A DNA stretch of 64,000 bases from Gracilibacillus sp. YIM 98692 (lineage in GTDB: Bacteria > Bacillota > Bacilli > Bacillales > Amphibacillaceae). A program made the translations under genes and the position numbers. This document shows positions 38,448 through 45,500 of the stretch, in pieces. The notes under the pieces are model-generated. The model was not told the origin of the DNA and made no database searches. It saw nothing but the letters and a program-made list of their open reading frames with translations. The stretch covers positions 124,001 to 188,000 of the forward strand of contig NZ_WIXM01000003.1 of assembly GCF_010993965.1 (NCBI RefSeq). The letters run 5' to 3'. The stretch's first letter is position 1, and every line of letters starts with the position of its first letter.

Positions 38448-38465
38448 TAAACAGGAGGATTTTCG

Positions 38466-38660
38466 ATGCAAAATCAATTGTTTCAGCAAGCAAGAGAAGC
38501 AGTTAACCGTTTAGTAAACCGTGGCGGGCAATTTAACCAACAAGATAAACAAGCTGCACACGACGCTATTCAATCTGCATATAACAACGCTACAGCAGAA
38601 GAACAACAAGAACTAAAACAATTGGAACAACAATTAAAGCAACAAAACGAACTAAAATAG
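38466..38660 (+). CDS. Small Gln-rich helical protein (DUF3813-like)
   Basis: A 64-residue soluble protein, very rich in Gln and Asn, predicted wholly helical (LFQQAREAVNRLVNRG...EEQQELKQLEQQLKQQ). The NQLFQQAREAV start recalls DUF3813 proteins found beside yitU in Bacillaceae. AGGAGG SD at proper distance. Function unknown. Confidence 0.7.
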   Translation: MQNQLFQQAREAVNRLVNRGGQFNQQDKQAAHDAIQSAYNNATAEEQQELKQLEQQLKQQNELK

Positions 38661-38799
38661 TCTCCTCGAATTATATACCCCGCACTTTAAACAGGCATAC
38701 TGAAAAAGTATGCCTGTTATTTACATATATAAATTCTTTTTAATTTTACTCATTTCTGATATTATGAGTGTAAAGTACGTTTAAATAGGAGGAAAGAAC

Positions 38800-39063
38800 A
38801 TGGGCATTCATGTCGAATCAACACCAAATCCAAATGCAATGAAATTTACAAGTGACAAACTAATTTTTGAAGGGAATAACAGTATTTCTGTTATGCCAGG
38901 CCAAACAAGTGAATATGAAATTTTGAATGAATTAATGAATCTTGATGGCGTTGATAATGTTTTTGGATTTCAACACTTTATTACCGTTAACAAAAAAATG
39001 GATGTAGAATGGGATGCATTAATTGGACAAGTAGAAGATACTATCGAACGTTACGGATATTAG
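38800..39063 (+). CDS. Nfu_N-domain (NifU N-terminal-like) scaffold protein
   Basis: An 87-residue protein starting with ESTPNPNAMKF, the hallmark of the NifU/Nfu N-terminal domain found ahead of iron-sulfur carriers. The C-terminal Cys-containing NifU domain is absent, so it is a stand-alone Nfu_N protein as seen in many Bacillaceae. AGGAGG SD upstream and terminator downstream. A role with YitW in iron-sulfur metabolism is possible but inferred. Confidence 0.85.
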   Translation: MGIHVESTPNPNAMKFTSDKLIFEGNNSISVMPGQTSEYEILNELMNLDGVDNVFGFQHFITVNKKMDVEWDALIGQVEDTIERYGY

Positions 39064-39097
39064 AAAAGAGAAGGAACAAATCCTTCTCTTTTTTTTA
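39064..39097 (+). terminator. Terminator of the Nfu_N gene
   Basis: AAAAGAGAAGGA pairs with TCCTTCTCTTTT around a 5-base loop and is followed by a T run. Confidence 0.92.
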
Positions 39098-39098
39098 A

Positions 39099-39225
39099 CG
39101 TATAGGAAAGCATAAATGGTCAGCAAGGAAGCAATCTCGACGTAGCAGACCATTTTAGGAAGATAGATAAGGGCAACTACAGCTCTGCTGTCGCCTAAAG
39201 GCTCGGCAATCGCCGAGTTTTCTTT
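39099..39225 (+). repeat. Family A interspersed repeat (copy A1)
   Basis: Begins AAATGGTC...GACCATTT (8-bp enclosing stem), then TAGATAAGGGCAACTAC, an ACAGC/GCTGT stem, and the final hairpin CTCGGC-aatc-GCCGAG followed by TTTTCTTTA. Directly abuts family B copy B6, making a composite. Confidence 0.75.
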
Positions 39226-39263
39226 ACACGGCGAATAATTGTCCGTAAGCCCTCACTCTTTAT
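39223..39263 (-). repeat. Family B repeat, short form (copy B6)
   Basis: On the minus strand: ATAAAGAGTGAGGGC then TTACGGAC...CCGTGTAAA. The first TAA is the stop codon of the BsuPI lipoprotein gene. The first hairpin of the family is absent, but the 3' stem is present. Confidence 0.7.
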
Positions 39264-40102
39264 TGTTGAAGTTGCTCTAATTCAACAGGTAATTGAACTG
39301 ATCGATCTTCATTATATAGAAATAATATTAAAGTTCCATTTGTCGGTAAGTCTTCTTCTGAAATCGAAATCTCAATTGAAAAAGGTTGCCATCCATTATC
39401 ATTTAATTCTAAAGGAGTTTGTTCAATTAAATAATGATGGCCATCTTCTACTTCATAATAAGCTTTTCCAATTGACCCATGAATTTCTCCTTCGACAATA
39501 TATTGTCCCTTTTCCCCTTGTACTGTTACACCACGGAATGGTTCTTCTACTGCTTCCTCATTTTTAGTCATTTCTTTTATTTCTAGTGTTGTCGTTTGTT
39601 GGAAGAACTCATCCTCTATTGTTTCTCCATCTATTCGCGCAGGTAATAACGTCATTTCTACGTGATAAGTTCCAGTCTCTAATGTGTGATCTGGCTTCCA
39701 TACTTCTTGCCACACCATCGTCTCGCCGCTCCCAATTTCTTTTTCAACTAAAGCTTCGGTAAACATTTTTCCTTCAGAGTACTGATATATTTTTTCTTCG
39801 TCCTTCGATACTATAATTTCATATTGCTTACCTGATGGAAAAGTGAGTACTTCCTTATCATCACTCTGGTTGGTTAACGAAAAATCAAAGCGTATCCCAT
39901 CTGCTGTTTGATTGACATCCACCTCGAATAACAAATGATCCAGTGAATCTTCTTTTTTCTCATCCTCTTCTTCTGAAGGTTGGGAATTTACCGGGGTATT
40001 TGGCTCATCCTTTTGCATAGAGTCGTCTTCACTTGTCCCAGTTCCACACCCTATTAACAGCCCGAAGATACTAATAGTCATAAACCTAAGCAATTGTTTC
40101 AT
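39260..40102 (-). CDS. Lipoprotein with BsuPI (intracellular proteinase inhibitor) domain
   Basis: A 280-residue lipoprotein: signal MKQLLRFMTISIFGLL with lipobox LIGC, an acidic linker (30-55), a BsuPI-type beta domain (about 57-165; LTNQSDDKEVLTFPSG, EKIYQYSEGKMF), and a second beta domain (about 195-280) resembling the Gmad2 immunoglobulin-like fold (PFRGVTVQGEKGQYIVEGEI). B. subtilis Ipi is cytoplasmic and single-domain, so this exported two-domain form is different. The stop codon is supplied by repeat B6. Function beyond protein binding unknown. Confidence 0.8.
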   Translation of the reverse strand: MKQLLRFMTISIFGLLIGCGTGTSEDDSMQKDEPNTPVNSQPSEEEDEKKEDSLDHLLFEVDVNQTADGIRFDFSLTNQSDDKEVLTFPSGKQYEIIVSKDEEKIYQYSEGKMFTEALVEKEIGSGETMVWQEVWKPDHTLETGTYHVEMTLLPARIDGETIEDEFFQQTTTLEIKEMTKNEEAVEEPFRGVTVQGEKGQYIVEGEIHGSIGKAYYEVEDGHHYLIEQTPLELNDNGWQPFSIEISISEEDLPTNGTLILFLYNEDRSVQLPVELEQLQQ

Positions 40103-40149
40103 TTCAATGCCCCCTTTTTAGTATAGTCGTTTAACATGAAGAAAAAGTT

Positions 40150-40998
40150 TCAATCATCTCTGCGGAAAAATCCATAGACACCTGCTGTTTGAACTACATT
40201 GGTAAAGGCATTTTCATCGACTTCATGAATAATTCTTTCTAAGTCATATAGTTCATACCTTGTGATGACCAGATAAAGCATATGCTTATCTTCTTTTGTG
40301 TAGGCCCCTTTTACTGGGAGAATTGTCATCCCACGAGTCATCGTATCATGAATCGCTTTTTGTAATTCATCCGTTTTCTTTGTCACGATCATGGCGGTTA
40401 CTTTTTCATGACGTGTATGTATGCTGTCAATAATTCTTGTTGTCACATATAAACCTACTAATGTGTACAGGGCATTTTCTGGTTCATTTAACAAACCTGC
40501 GATCACGATAATCATCCCGTTTATCACCATTAAATAACCGCCAATTGGCTTGTCTTTCATTCGTGAAATCCACATTGCGATAATATCAGAACCACCAGTT
40601 GATGCCCCCCATTTCAAGGTGATCCCAACACCAAAACCTGCGATCACACCGCCAAATACCGCATTTAACATTAAATCATCCGACAGGCTGAGGGTTGGCA
40701 GTATTTCCAATGCACCTGATGTAAAGATAACAGATAAAAAACTATATATTGTAAATCCTTTTCCTACTTTAATCCATCCAAGTATAGCAACAGGAATATT
40801 TAATAGAAATAAGATAATACCAGTACTTATATTTTCCATATGAAAGTAATCCGTGAATATTGTAGAAAGGATTTGTGAAATACCTGTAAATCCACTGGCA
40901 TAAACGTTCGCTGCTATGAGAAAAAAATTCAGAGCTATCGCATTTAAGATCGCTCCAATAATAACGATAGCAATTCTTTGTGCCTGCATTAAAAACAA
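40150..40998 (-). CDS. YitT-family membrane protein (DUF161/DUF2179)
   Basis: Membrane protein with about five or six hydrophobic segments (NFFLIAANVYASGFTGISQI, WGASTGGSDIIAMWISR) followed by a cytoplasmic DUF2179 domain ending GVYGFFRRDD. This is the YitT/YqfU/YpjC architecture; function unknown. Three starts are possible. GGAGGG best serves TTG 40998 (spacing 6) over ATG 40989 (15) or ATG 41022, whose frame would translate the SD. Confidence 0.82.
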   Translation of the reverse strand: MFLMQAQRIAIVIIGAILNAIALNFFLIAANVYASGFTGISQILSTIFTDYFHMENISTGIILFLLNIPVAILGWIKVGKGFTIYSFLSVIFTSGALEILPTLSLSDDLMLNAVFGGVIAGFGVGITLKWGASTGGSDIIAMWISRMKDKPIGGYLMVINGMIIVIAGLLNEPENALYTLVGLYVTTRIIDSIHTRHEKVTAMIVTKKTDELQKAIHDTMTRGMTILPVKGAYTKEDKHMLYLVITRYELYDLERIIHEVDENAFTNVVQTAGVYGFFRRDD

Positions 40999-41198
40999 GA
41001 TTATCCCTCCAATTATAACCATCTCTTTATTCTAAATAGGCCACGATATCCTTTACCCTTTGATTGGTTCATTTAACCATATTGAAGAGCAAATTAAGCT
41101 CATTTATTTTGACGAATAGACCGGTTATGCTTACACTTATATTAAACTGAAATAACGATTACATACATGTTGTCTAGTATGTAAAAGGAGGATGTCGA

Positions 41199-42062
41199 TT
41201 GCAGATCCAAATTATGACCGATAGCGCTTGTGATTTATCAAAAGAAGATTATCAAAAGTACCAAATTGAAATGGTTCCATTAACGGTTCAATTAGAAGGA
41301 AAAAATTATGAGGATCAATTATCGATTTCGTCAAAGCAAGTATATGATTCGATGCGTGAAGGAAAAGCCCCAAAAACAGCACAAGTAAGTCCCCAAGTTT
41401 TTAAGGATGCTTTTGAAAAACATGCCAGAGAAGGAAGTGCAGTCATTTATTTATCCCTATCTTCTGAGCTTTCTGGAACATATCAAGCTGCTAAATTGAT
41501 GGAACAAGAAGTAAAAGAAAATTTCCCTGACTTCAAGATAGAAGTCATTGATACGAAATGTGCTTCTCTTGGGTTGGGGTTAGTCGTATTAAAGGCAGCA
41601 GAACTAGCACAAAATAACACAAAATTTGAAGAAATCGTCTCTACCAGTAAATATTATTTGGAGCATATGGAACACATTTTTACGGTGGACGATCTCGAAT
41701 ATTTATATCGAGGCGGCCGTGTAAGTAAAACAGCTGCTTTTGTTGGAACATTATTAAAAGTGAAGCCTTTATTACACATGGAAGATGGCAAACTGATTCC
41801 ACTTGAAAAAATACGTGGAACGAAAAAAGTCTATAAACGAATGCTCGAGGTTATGGATGAGCGAGGAATGGATTTAAAACATCAAACGATTGCCATAAGC
41901 CATGGTGATGCGAGTGATACTGCAGAACATTTGGCTAATATGATACGGGAAAAATGGGATGTAAAAGAGATTAAAATAAATATGATAGGATCTGCCATTG
42001 GGGCACATGCAGGACCAGGGACGATAGCATTATTCTTTTCAAATCAATCACCAAACGAATAA
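41199..42062 (+). CDS. DegV-family fatty-acid-binding protein
   Basis: Cytoplasmic DegV protein, 287 residues; family members bind fatty acids and in several Firmicutes present them to FakA kinase for phosphorylation. The N-terminal TDSACDLSKED, fatty-acid-site SLSSELSGTYQAA, CASLGLG and the C-terminal IGAHAGPGTIALFF are characteristic. TTG start at 41199 with AGGAGG 7 bases upstream. No FakA-type kinase gene lies nearby. Followed by a strong terminator. Confidence 0.93.
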   Translation: MQIQIMTDSACDLSKEDYQKYQIEMVPLTVQLEGKNYEDQLSISSKQVYDSMREGKAPKTAQVSPQVFKDAFEKHAREGSAVIYLSLSSELSGTYQAAKLMEQEVKENFPDFKIEVIDTKCASLGLGLVVLKAAELAQNNTKFEEIVSTSKYYLEHMEHIFTVDDLEYLYRGGRVSKTAAFVGTLLKVKPLLHMEDGKLIPLEKIRGTKKVYKRMLEVMDERGMDLKHQTIAISHGDASDTAEHLANMIREKWDVKEIKINMIGSAIGAHAGPGTIALFFSNQSPNE

Positions 42063-42068
42063 AAGACA

Positions 42069-42099
42069 TGCACGCAGCTTATTTTGCTGCGTGTTTTTT
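42069..42099 (+). terminator. degV-family gene terminator
   Basis: CACGCAGC pairs with GCTGCGTG around TTATTTT, then six T. Confidence 0.93.
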
Positions 42100-42117
42100 A
42101 CCATATCAAAATCTATA

Positions 42118-42231
42118 TCGTGTTACAGATAAAGAGAATTCGACGTAGATACCACGACGAGGAAGATAGATAAGGGCAACTACTCCTCTAACTTCTCCCT
42201 AGACTCGTTAATCGACGAGTTTTCTTTATCA
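42118..42231 (+). repeat. Family A interspersed repeat (copy A2)
   Basis: Contains GAAGATAGATAAGGGCAACT and ends with ACTCGT-taatcg-ACGAGT followed by TTTTCTTTA. Relative to A1 and A3 the last base pairs of the hairpin are changed on both sides, keeping complementarity. The opening third is diverged. Confidence 0.7.
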
Positions 42232-42318
42232 TATTAAAATATGTATTATCGTATGGTGCATGATTCATTGGATTTTTGACATACTATTCAAATAGATTAC
42301 ATATAAGGAGTGGAAGGT

Positions 42319-43179
42319 ATGTCATCCAATCAACAGAAAGAAATTTTACCCAAACAACATCAAGACAGGCAGCCTGGCTTTGAACACAACATGCAGCCAT
42401 TACCAAAGACGATAAATCGCCATTATCAAGGCAGCCAAAAGCTTGCGCAAAAGAGTGCGATTATTACAGGTGGTGACAGTGGCATCGGTCGTTCTGTAGC
42501 AGTACATTTTGCTAAAGAAGGAGCAAATATCGCCATTGTTTATTATGATGAAGATCAAGATGCCAATGATACAAAAAAGATGGTGGAACAAGAGGGGGTA
42601 CAATGCAGTCTTTTTAGAGGAGATATAGCGAAAAGTAACTTTTGCTCGGATGTGGTAGAGAAAGTGTATCAAGAATTTGGCAAAATAGATATTTTAGTCA
42701 ATAATGCCGCGATGCAATTCCCGCAACAAGATTTCACTAAAATTACCGATGAACAGTTAGAGCGAACATTTCGAGTTAATATTTTCTCCTACTTTTATTT
42801 TTCAAGAGCGGTTCTGCCATACCTGAAACAAGGCAGCTCAATTATTAATACTTCTTCCATTACTGCTTTTAAAGGAAACAAAAAATTAATTGATTATTCG
42901 AGCACGAAAGGAGCCATTACGACGTTTACGAAATCACTAGCTCAATCTGTTGCATCACAAGGAATTCGAGTAAATAGTGTCGCACCTGGTCCCATTTGGA
43001 CTCCTCTTATTCCAGCATCTTTTGATGAGAACGAGGTAGCAAAGTTTGGTTCAGATACTGAAATGGCACGACCTGGGGAACCATGTGAGGTCGCACCGGC
43101 CTATGTTTATTTAGCTAGCGAAGATGCTAGCTACATCACAGGTCAAACCATTCACATAAATGGCGGCACTCCGATCTAA
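42319..43179 (+). CDS. SDR-family oxidoreductase (general stress/glucose dehydrogenase-like)
   Basis: Short-chain dehydrogenase, 286 residues. A 45-residue N-terminal extension (KQHQDRQPGFEHNMQPLP) is characteristic of the Gsp39/YhdF subgroup. Cofactor site TGGDSGIGR, NNAAM, and catalytic Ser-Tyr-Lys in NTSSIT...YSSTKGA are present, with the C-terminal GQTIHINGG. ATG 42319 has AAGGAG 8 bases upstream; the GTG at 42310 lies in the SD region. Substrate unknown; I saw no clear sigma-B promoter. Confidence 0.9.
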   Translation: MSSNQQKEILPKQHQDRQPGFEHNMQPLPKTINRHYQGSQKLAQKSAIITGGDSGIGRSVAVHFAKEGANIAIVYYDEDQDANDTKKMVEQEGVQCSLFRGDIAKSNFCSDVVEKVYQEFGKIDILVNNAAMQFPQQDFTKITDEQLERTFRVNIFSYFYFSRAVLPYLKQGSSIINTSSITAFKGNKKLIDYSSTKGAITTFTKSLAQSVASQGIRVNSVAPGPIWTPLIPASFDENEVAKFGSDTEMARPGEPCEVAPAYVYLASEDASYITGQTIHINGGTPI

Positions 43180-43207
43180 CCTCTAGGTATAAATTTTAAA
43201 TAAAGAA

Positions 43208-43300
43208 AAAAGGAGCTGTTTAAATAGACAACTCCTCTGTACACGCAACTGGAATATATTCGCTTTTCCCACAGGAGTCTCATATATTCCAGTTGCTGAA
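43208..43300. repeat. Family D element with two hairpins
   Basis: AGGAG-TGTT...GACA-CTCCT forms the first hairpin, probably the SDR terminator. The second has perfect 15-bp arms GCAACTGGAATATAT (43245-43259) and ATATATTCCAGTTGC (43282-43296) enclosing a CCCACAGGAGTC block also seen in family C. Related to 33030-33290. Confidence 0.65.
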
Positions 43301-43318
43301 TTAATCATTCATACCTAC

Positions 43319-44770
43319 CTATGAAATGACCTTATTCTTATTTTTAACACTGACGGTGATGACAAATCCGACAAATGCTCCGACGATAGCTAACATGGCT
43401 ATGATAAAAAACCAATTAAATCCTGTATCTTCTTCTAATATAAAAACATTAGCTGTTTCACGGTCTAACACAATATAATAGTTCCCATCATCTTGTTGTC
43501 TTACAATACCATCTTCTAATAAACCGCGAAGTTGCATCCCATCATCCATATTGGCTATTTCTACCGTTTTTGTTTCTGTATCATTGTTGATCGCCATATA
43601 CATAGTCTGATCGGCAGAAGTCCTTTTATAGACAGACATCGCTCCCGCTTGGTTTACGAGTTCTATATCTCCTTCTCGTAATGCCGGTGCATCTTCTCTC
43701 AGTGTACTTAATTTATCTAAGTATCTTGTAATATCTTCATCTGTCCGATTAACTTCTGCCATTCGATGATCAGGTTCTGCTGCCCCATTGTCCATCGGCA
43801 CTTCAGAACCTTGATATATCAGACTATCGCCTGGAATGGTATATAAAAATGTAAGGGCTAATTTCCACCTAGTAACAGGGTTGAATCCTTCCCGAACTGC
43901 TTCATGCGTAAACCGATTCGTTGCCGCATTATCGATAAACTGTATTTGGTTGCCTTGTAAAAGTTGTTCTTCAGTCAAAATAGATTCTAATGATTCCCCT
44001 GGATGCTTCAATACATTCACTAATTTTTCTTGTAACCGATGATTCACTTGAAGATAATTTGCATCATTAGCGTAACTCTTTCCATCTGTCAGGAGAAGTG
44101 CTTGCTCGTTCACTTCCTCAATCCTCTCTTGGAAAGCTTGAATAAATGATTCAGGTGTATTCTCATTCACATATAAATGAAAACCATCAATTTCCACTTC
44201 TTCTATCCAATAGGCAGCACTATTTAAGAAATAGTTTTCCACATCATCTATTTGTAAATCAGGGATCAAAACCTCTGTACCCCATTGATGATTCTCTTTG
44301 TTCGCTGTCCACTTGCCATTTAGTTCTGATAAAGGATGATCGGCATTTACTTGAGAGACAACAAAATCCAAGATAACTTTCATATCATGTTCATGCGCCG
44401 TTTCTACCATTTGTTTTAAATCTTCCATTTCACCAAAGTGAGGATCTAGTGATTGGTGGTCCAATGGATCTAACCCATGGTAACTGCTTGATTCCATTAC
44501 TGGACTAACATTAATCGCAGTAAAACCTAAATCTGCTAATTCAGGAATATGATCGATTATTCCTTCTAAATCACCACCATGATAAGCTGTTTTTTGATCA
44601 ATATTAATGTCCATATCATTGTCGCTGTTGCCATTAATGAACCGATCTACCAATATATAATACATCCGCTCATCTGTCTTTTGATTAGCTTCGACCTTCC
44701 CTCCAAAAACAGTACCAATCATAATGATGAGAAACCCGACTAATAGAATTTGTCTAATATATTTATACAT
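43319..44770 (-). CDS. Membrane-anchored GH13 alpha-amylase homologue lacking catalytic residues
   Basis: A 483-residue exported protein: signal peptide (about 1-28), GH13 barrel (about 35-370), a beta domain, and a C-terminal membrane helix (FIIAMLAIVGAFVGFVITV) with a basic tail. The fold is clear (YYILVDRFINGNSDND, YHGGDLEGI, MKVILDFV), but the active site is lost. Region II reads GFHLYVNEN, with Tyr200 where the nucleophile Asp should be. The acid/base Glu position is Asp229 (LLTDGKS). Region IV FIDNAATNRF has Ala282-Ala283 in place of His-Asp. It probably binds glycan or acts as a scaffold rather than hydrolysing starch. SD aagggga. Confidence 0.88.
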   Translation of the reverse strand: MYKYIRQILLVGFLIIMIGTVFGGKVEANQKTDERMYYILVDRFINGNSDNDMDINIDQKTAYHGGDLEGIIDHIPELADLGFTAINVSPVMESSSYHGLDPLDHQSLDPHFGEMEDLKQMVETAHEHDMKVILDFVVSQVNADHPLSELNGKWTANKENHQWGTEVLIPDLQIDDVENYFLNSAAYWIEEVEIDGFHLYVNENTPESFIQAFQERIEEVNEQALLLTDGKSYANDANYLQVNHRLQEKLVNVLKHPGESLESILTEEQLLQGNQIQFIDNAATNRFTHEAVREGFNPVTRWKLALTFLYTIPGDSLIYQGSEVPMDNGAAEPDHRMAEVNRTDEDITRYLDKLSTLREDAPALREGDIELVNQAGAMSVYKRTSADQTMYMAINNDTETKTVEIANMDDGMQLRGLLEDGIVRQQDDGNYYIVLDRETANVFILEEDTGFNWFFIIAMLAIVGAFVGFVITVSVKNKNKVIS

Positions 44771-44833
44771 GTACTATCCCCTTCTTCATATAATCTTTCT
44801 TTTTCTATTATGATGAACTTTAACAAGTTGTCA

Positions 44834-44966
44834 AATAAAGAAAACTCGGCGATTGCCGAGCCTTTGGCGACAGCAGAGCCGTAGTTGCGCTTATCTATAT
44901 ACTTCAAATTGGCCGCCTCGTCGAATTACTTCCTTGCTGACCATTTATACTTTCAGATACGGTAAT
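44834..44966 (-). repeat. Family A interspersed repeat (copy A3)
   Basis: Best-preserved copy on the minus strand: AAATGGTCAGCAAGGAAGTA, GATAAGCGCAACTAC, then CTCGGC-aatc-GCCGAG and TTTTCTTTA. It lies directly after the terminator of the 149-aa gene and upstream of the amylase-like gene. Confidence 0.78.
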
Positions 44967-45004
44967 AAAAAGACTACACTTTTTTTGACAAAGTGTAGTC
45001 CTTT
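44967..45004. terminator. Terminator of the 149-aa gene
   Basis: GACTACACTTT pairs with AAAGTGTAGTC around a short loop, with T-rich ends, immediately after the minus-strand stop. Confidence 0.88.
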
Positions 45005-45005
45005 A

Positions 45006-45455
45006 TTACTTTGATATTTGATTTAAATATTTTGTCTTCATTCTTTCTCTTATAAAATAAATCATACTAATCACAATAAAAAAGAGGATGGGAACAGTAT
45101 ATTGAAAAACGTTCATCCAATGGAAAGGTGCTTCGTGTTGATAGATTGCTTTTACGTATACATTACCTTCTTCTACCGCAATAGCTTCACTAACCGGAAT
45201 ATCGCTTATCGAAAAATATTTTGTATCAATCGGGTACTTATTTGAAGCATTTCCATAATACTCCCCTGTTCTATCAGGCTTAGAGGTAACCCGGCCAATA
45301 TTCTCTTCCACCTGAACTATCGGAACCTGTTCCTCTGTCACTTGATACACCTTTCCATCATAGACCACAAACGGATAAGCCCAACTTAACCCCAAGACAA
45401 CCGTTAAAGGACTAAACATACAGACAAGTAGTAAGCTAACGAAAAATTTTTTCAT
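45006..45455 (-). CDS. Putative membrane protein, unknown function
   Basis: 149 residues: N-terminal hydrophobic helix (FFVSLLLVCMFSPLTVVLGL), an extracytoplasmic domain of about 85 residues with YDGKVYQVTEEQV, IGRVTSKPDRTGEYYGNASN and SEAIAVEEGNVYVKA, and a second membrane helix (about 117-137) followed by a basic end. I do not recognise a named family. The repeated beta-strand pattern suggests a small extracellular beta domain. It lies between asnO and the amylase-like gene on the same strand; the SD is weak. Confidence 0.7.
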   Translation of the reverse strand: MKKFFVSLLLVCMFSPLTVVLGLSWAYPFVVYDGKVYQVTEEQVPIVQVEENIGRVTSKPDRTGEYYGNASNKYPIDTKYFSISDIPVSEAIAVEEGNVYVKAIYQHEAPFHWMNVFQYTVPILFFIVISMIYFIRERMKTKYLNQISK

Positions 45456-45500
45456 AATGGGTCACTACTTTCCTATACTTTTCCTATTAAATACCCTTCA

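Noticed and set aside
39099-39263. CRISPR array or attachment site among the A and B repeats
   Set aside because: Copies are dispersed kilobases apart, lack uniform spacers, and no cas or integrase genes are present.
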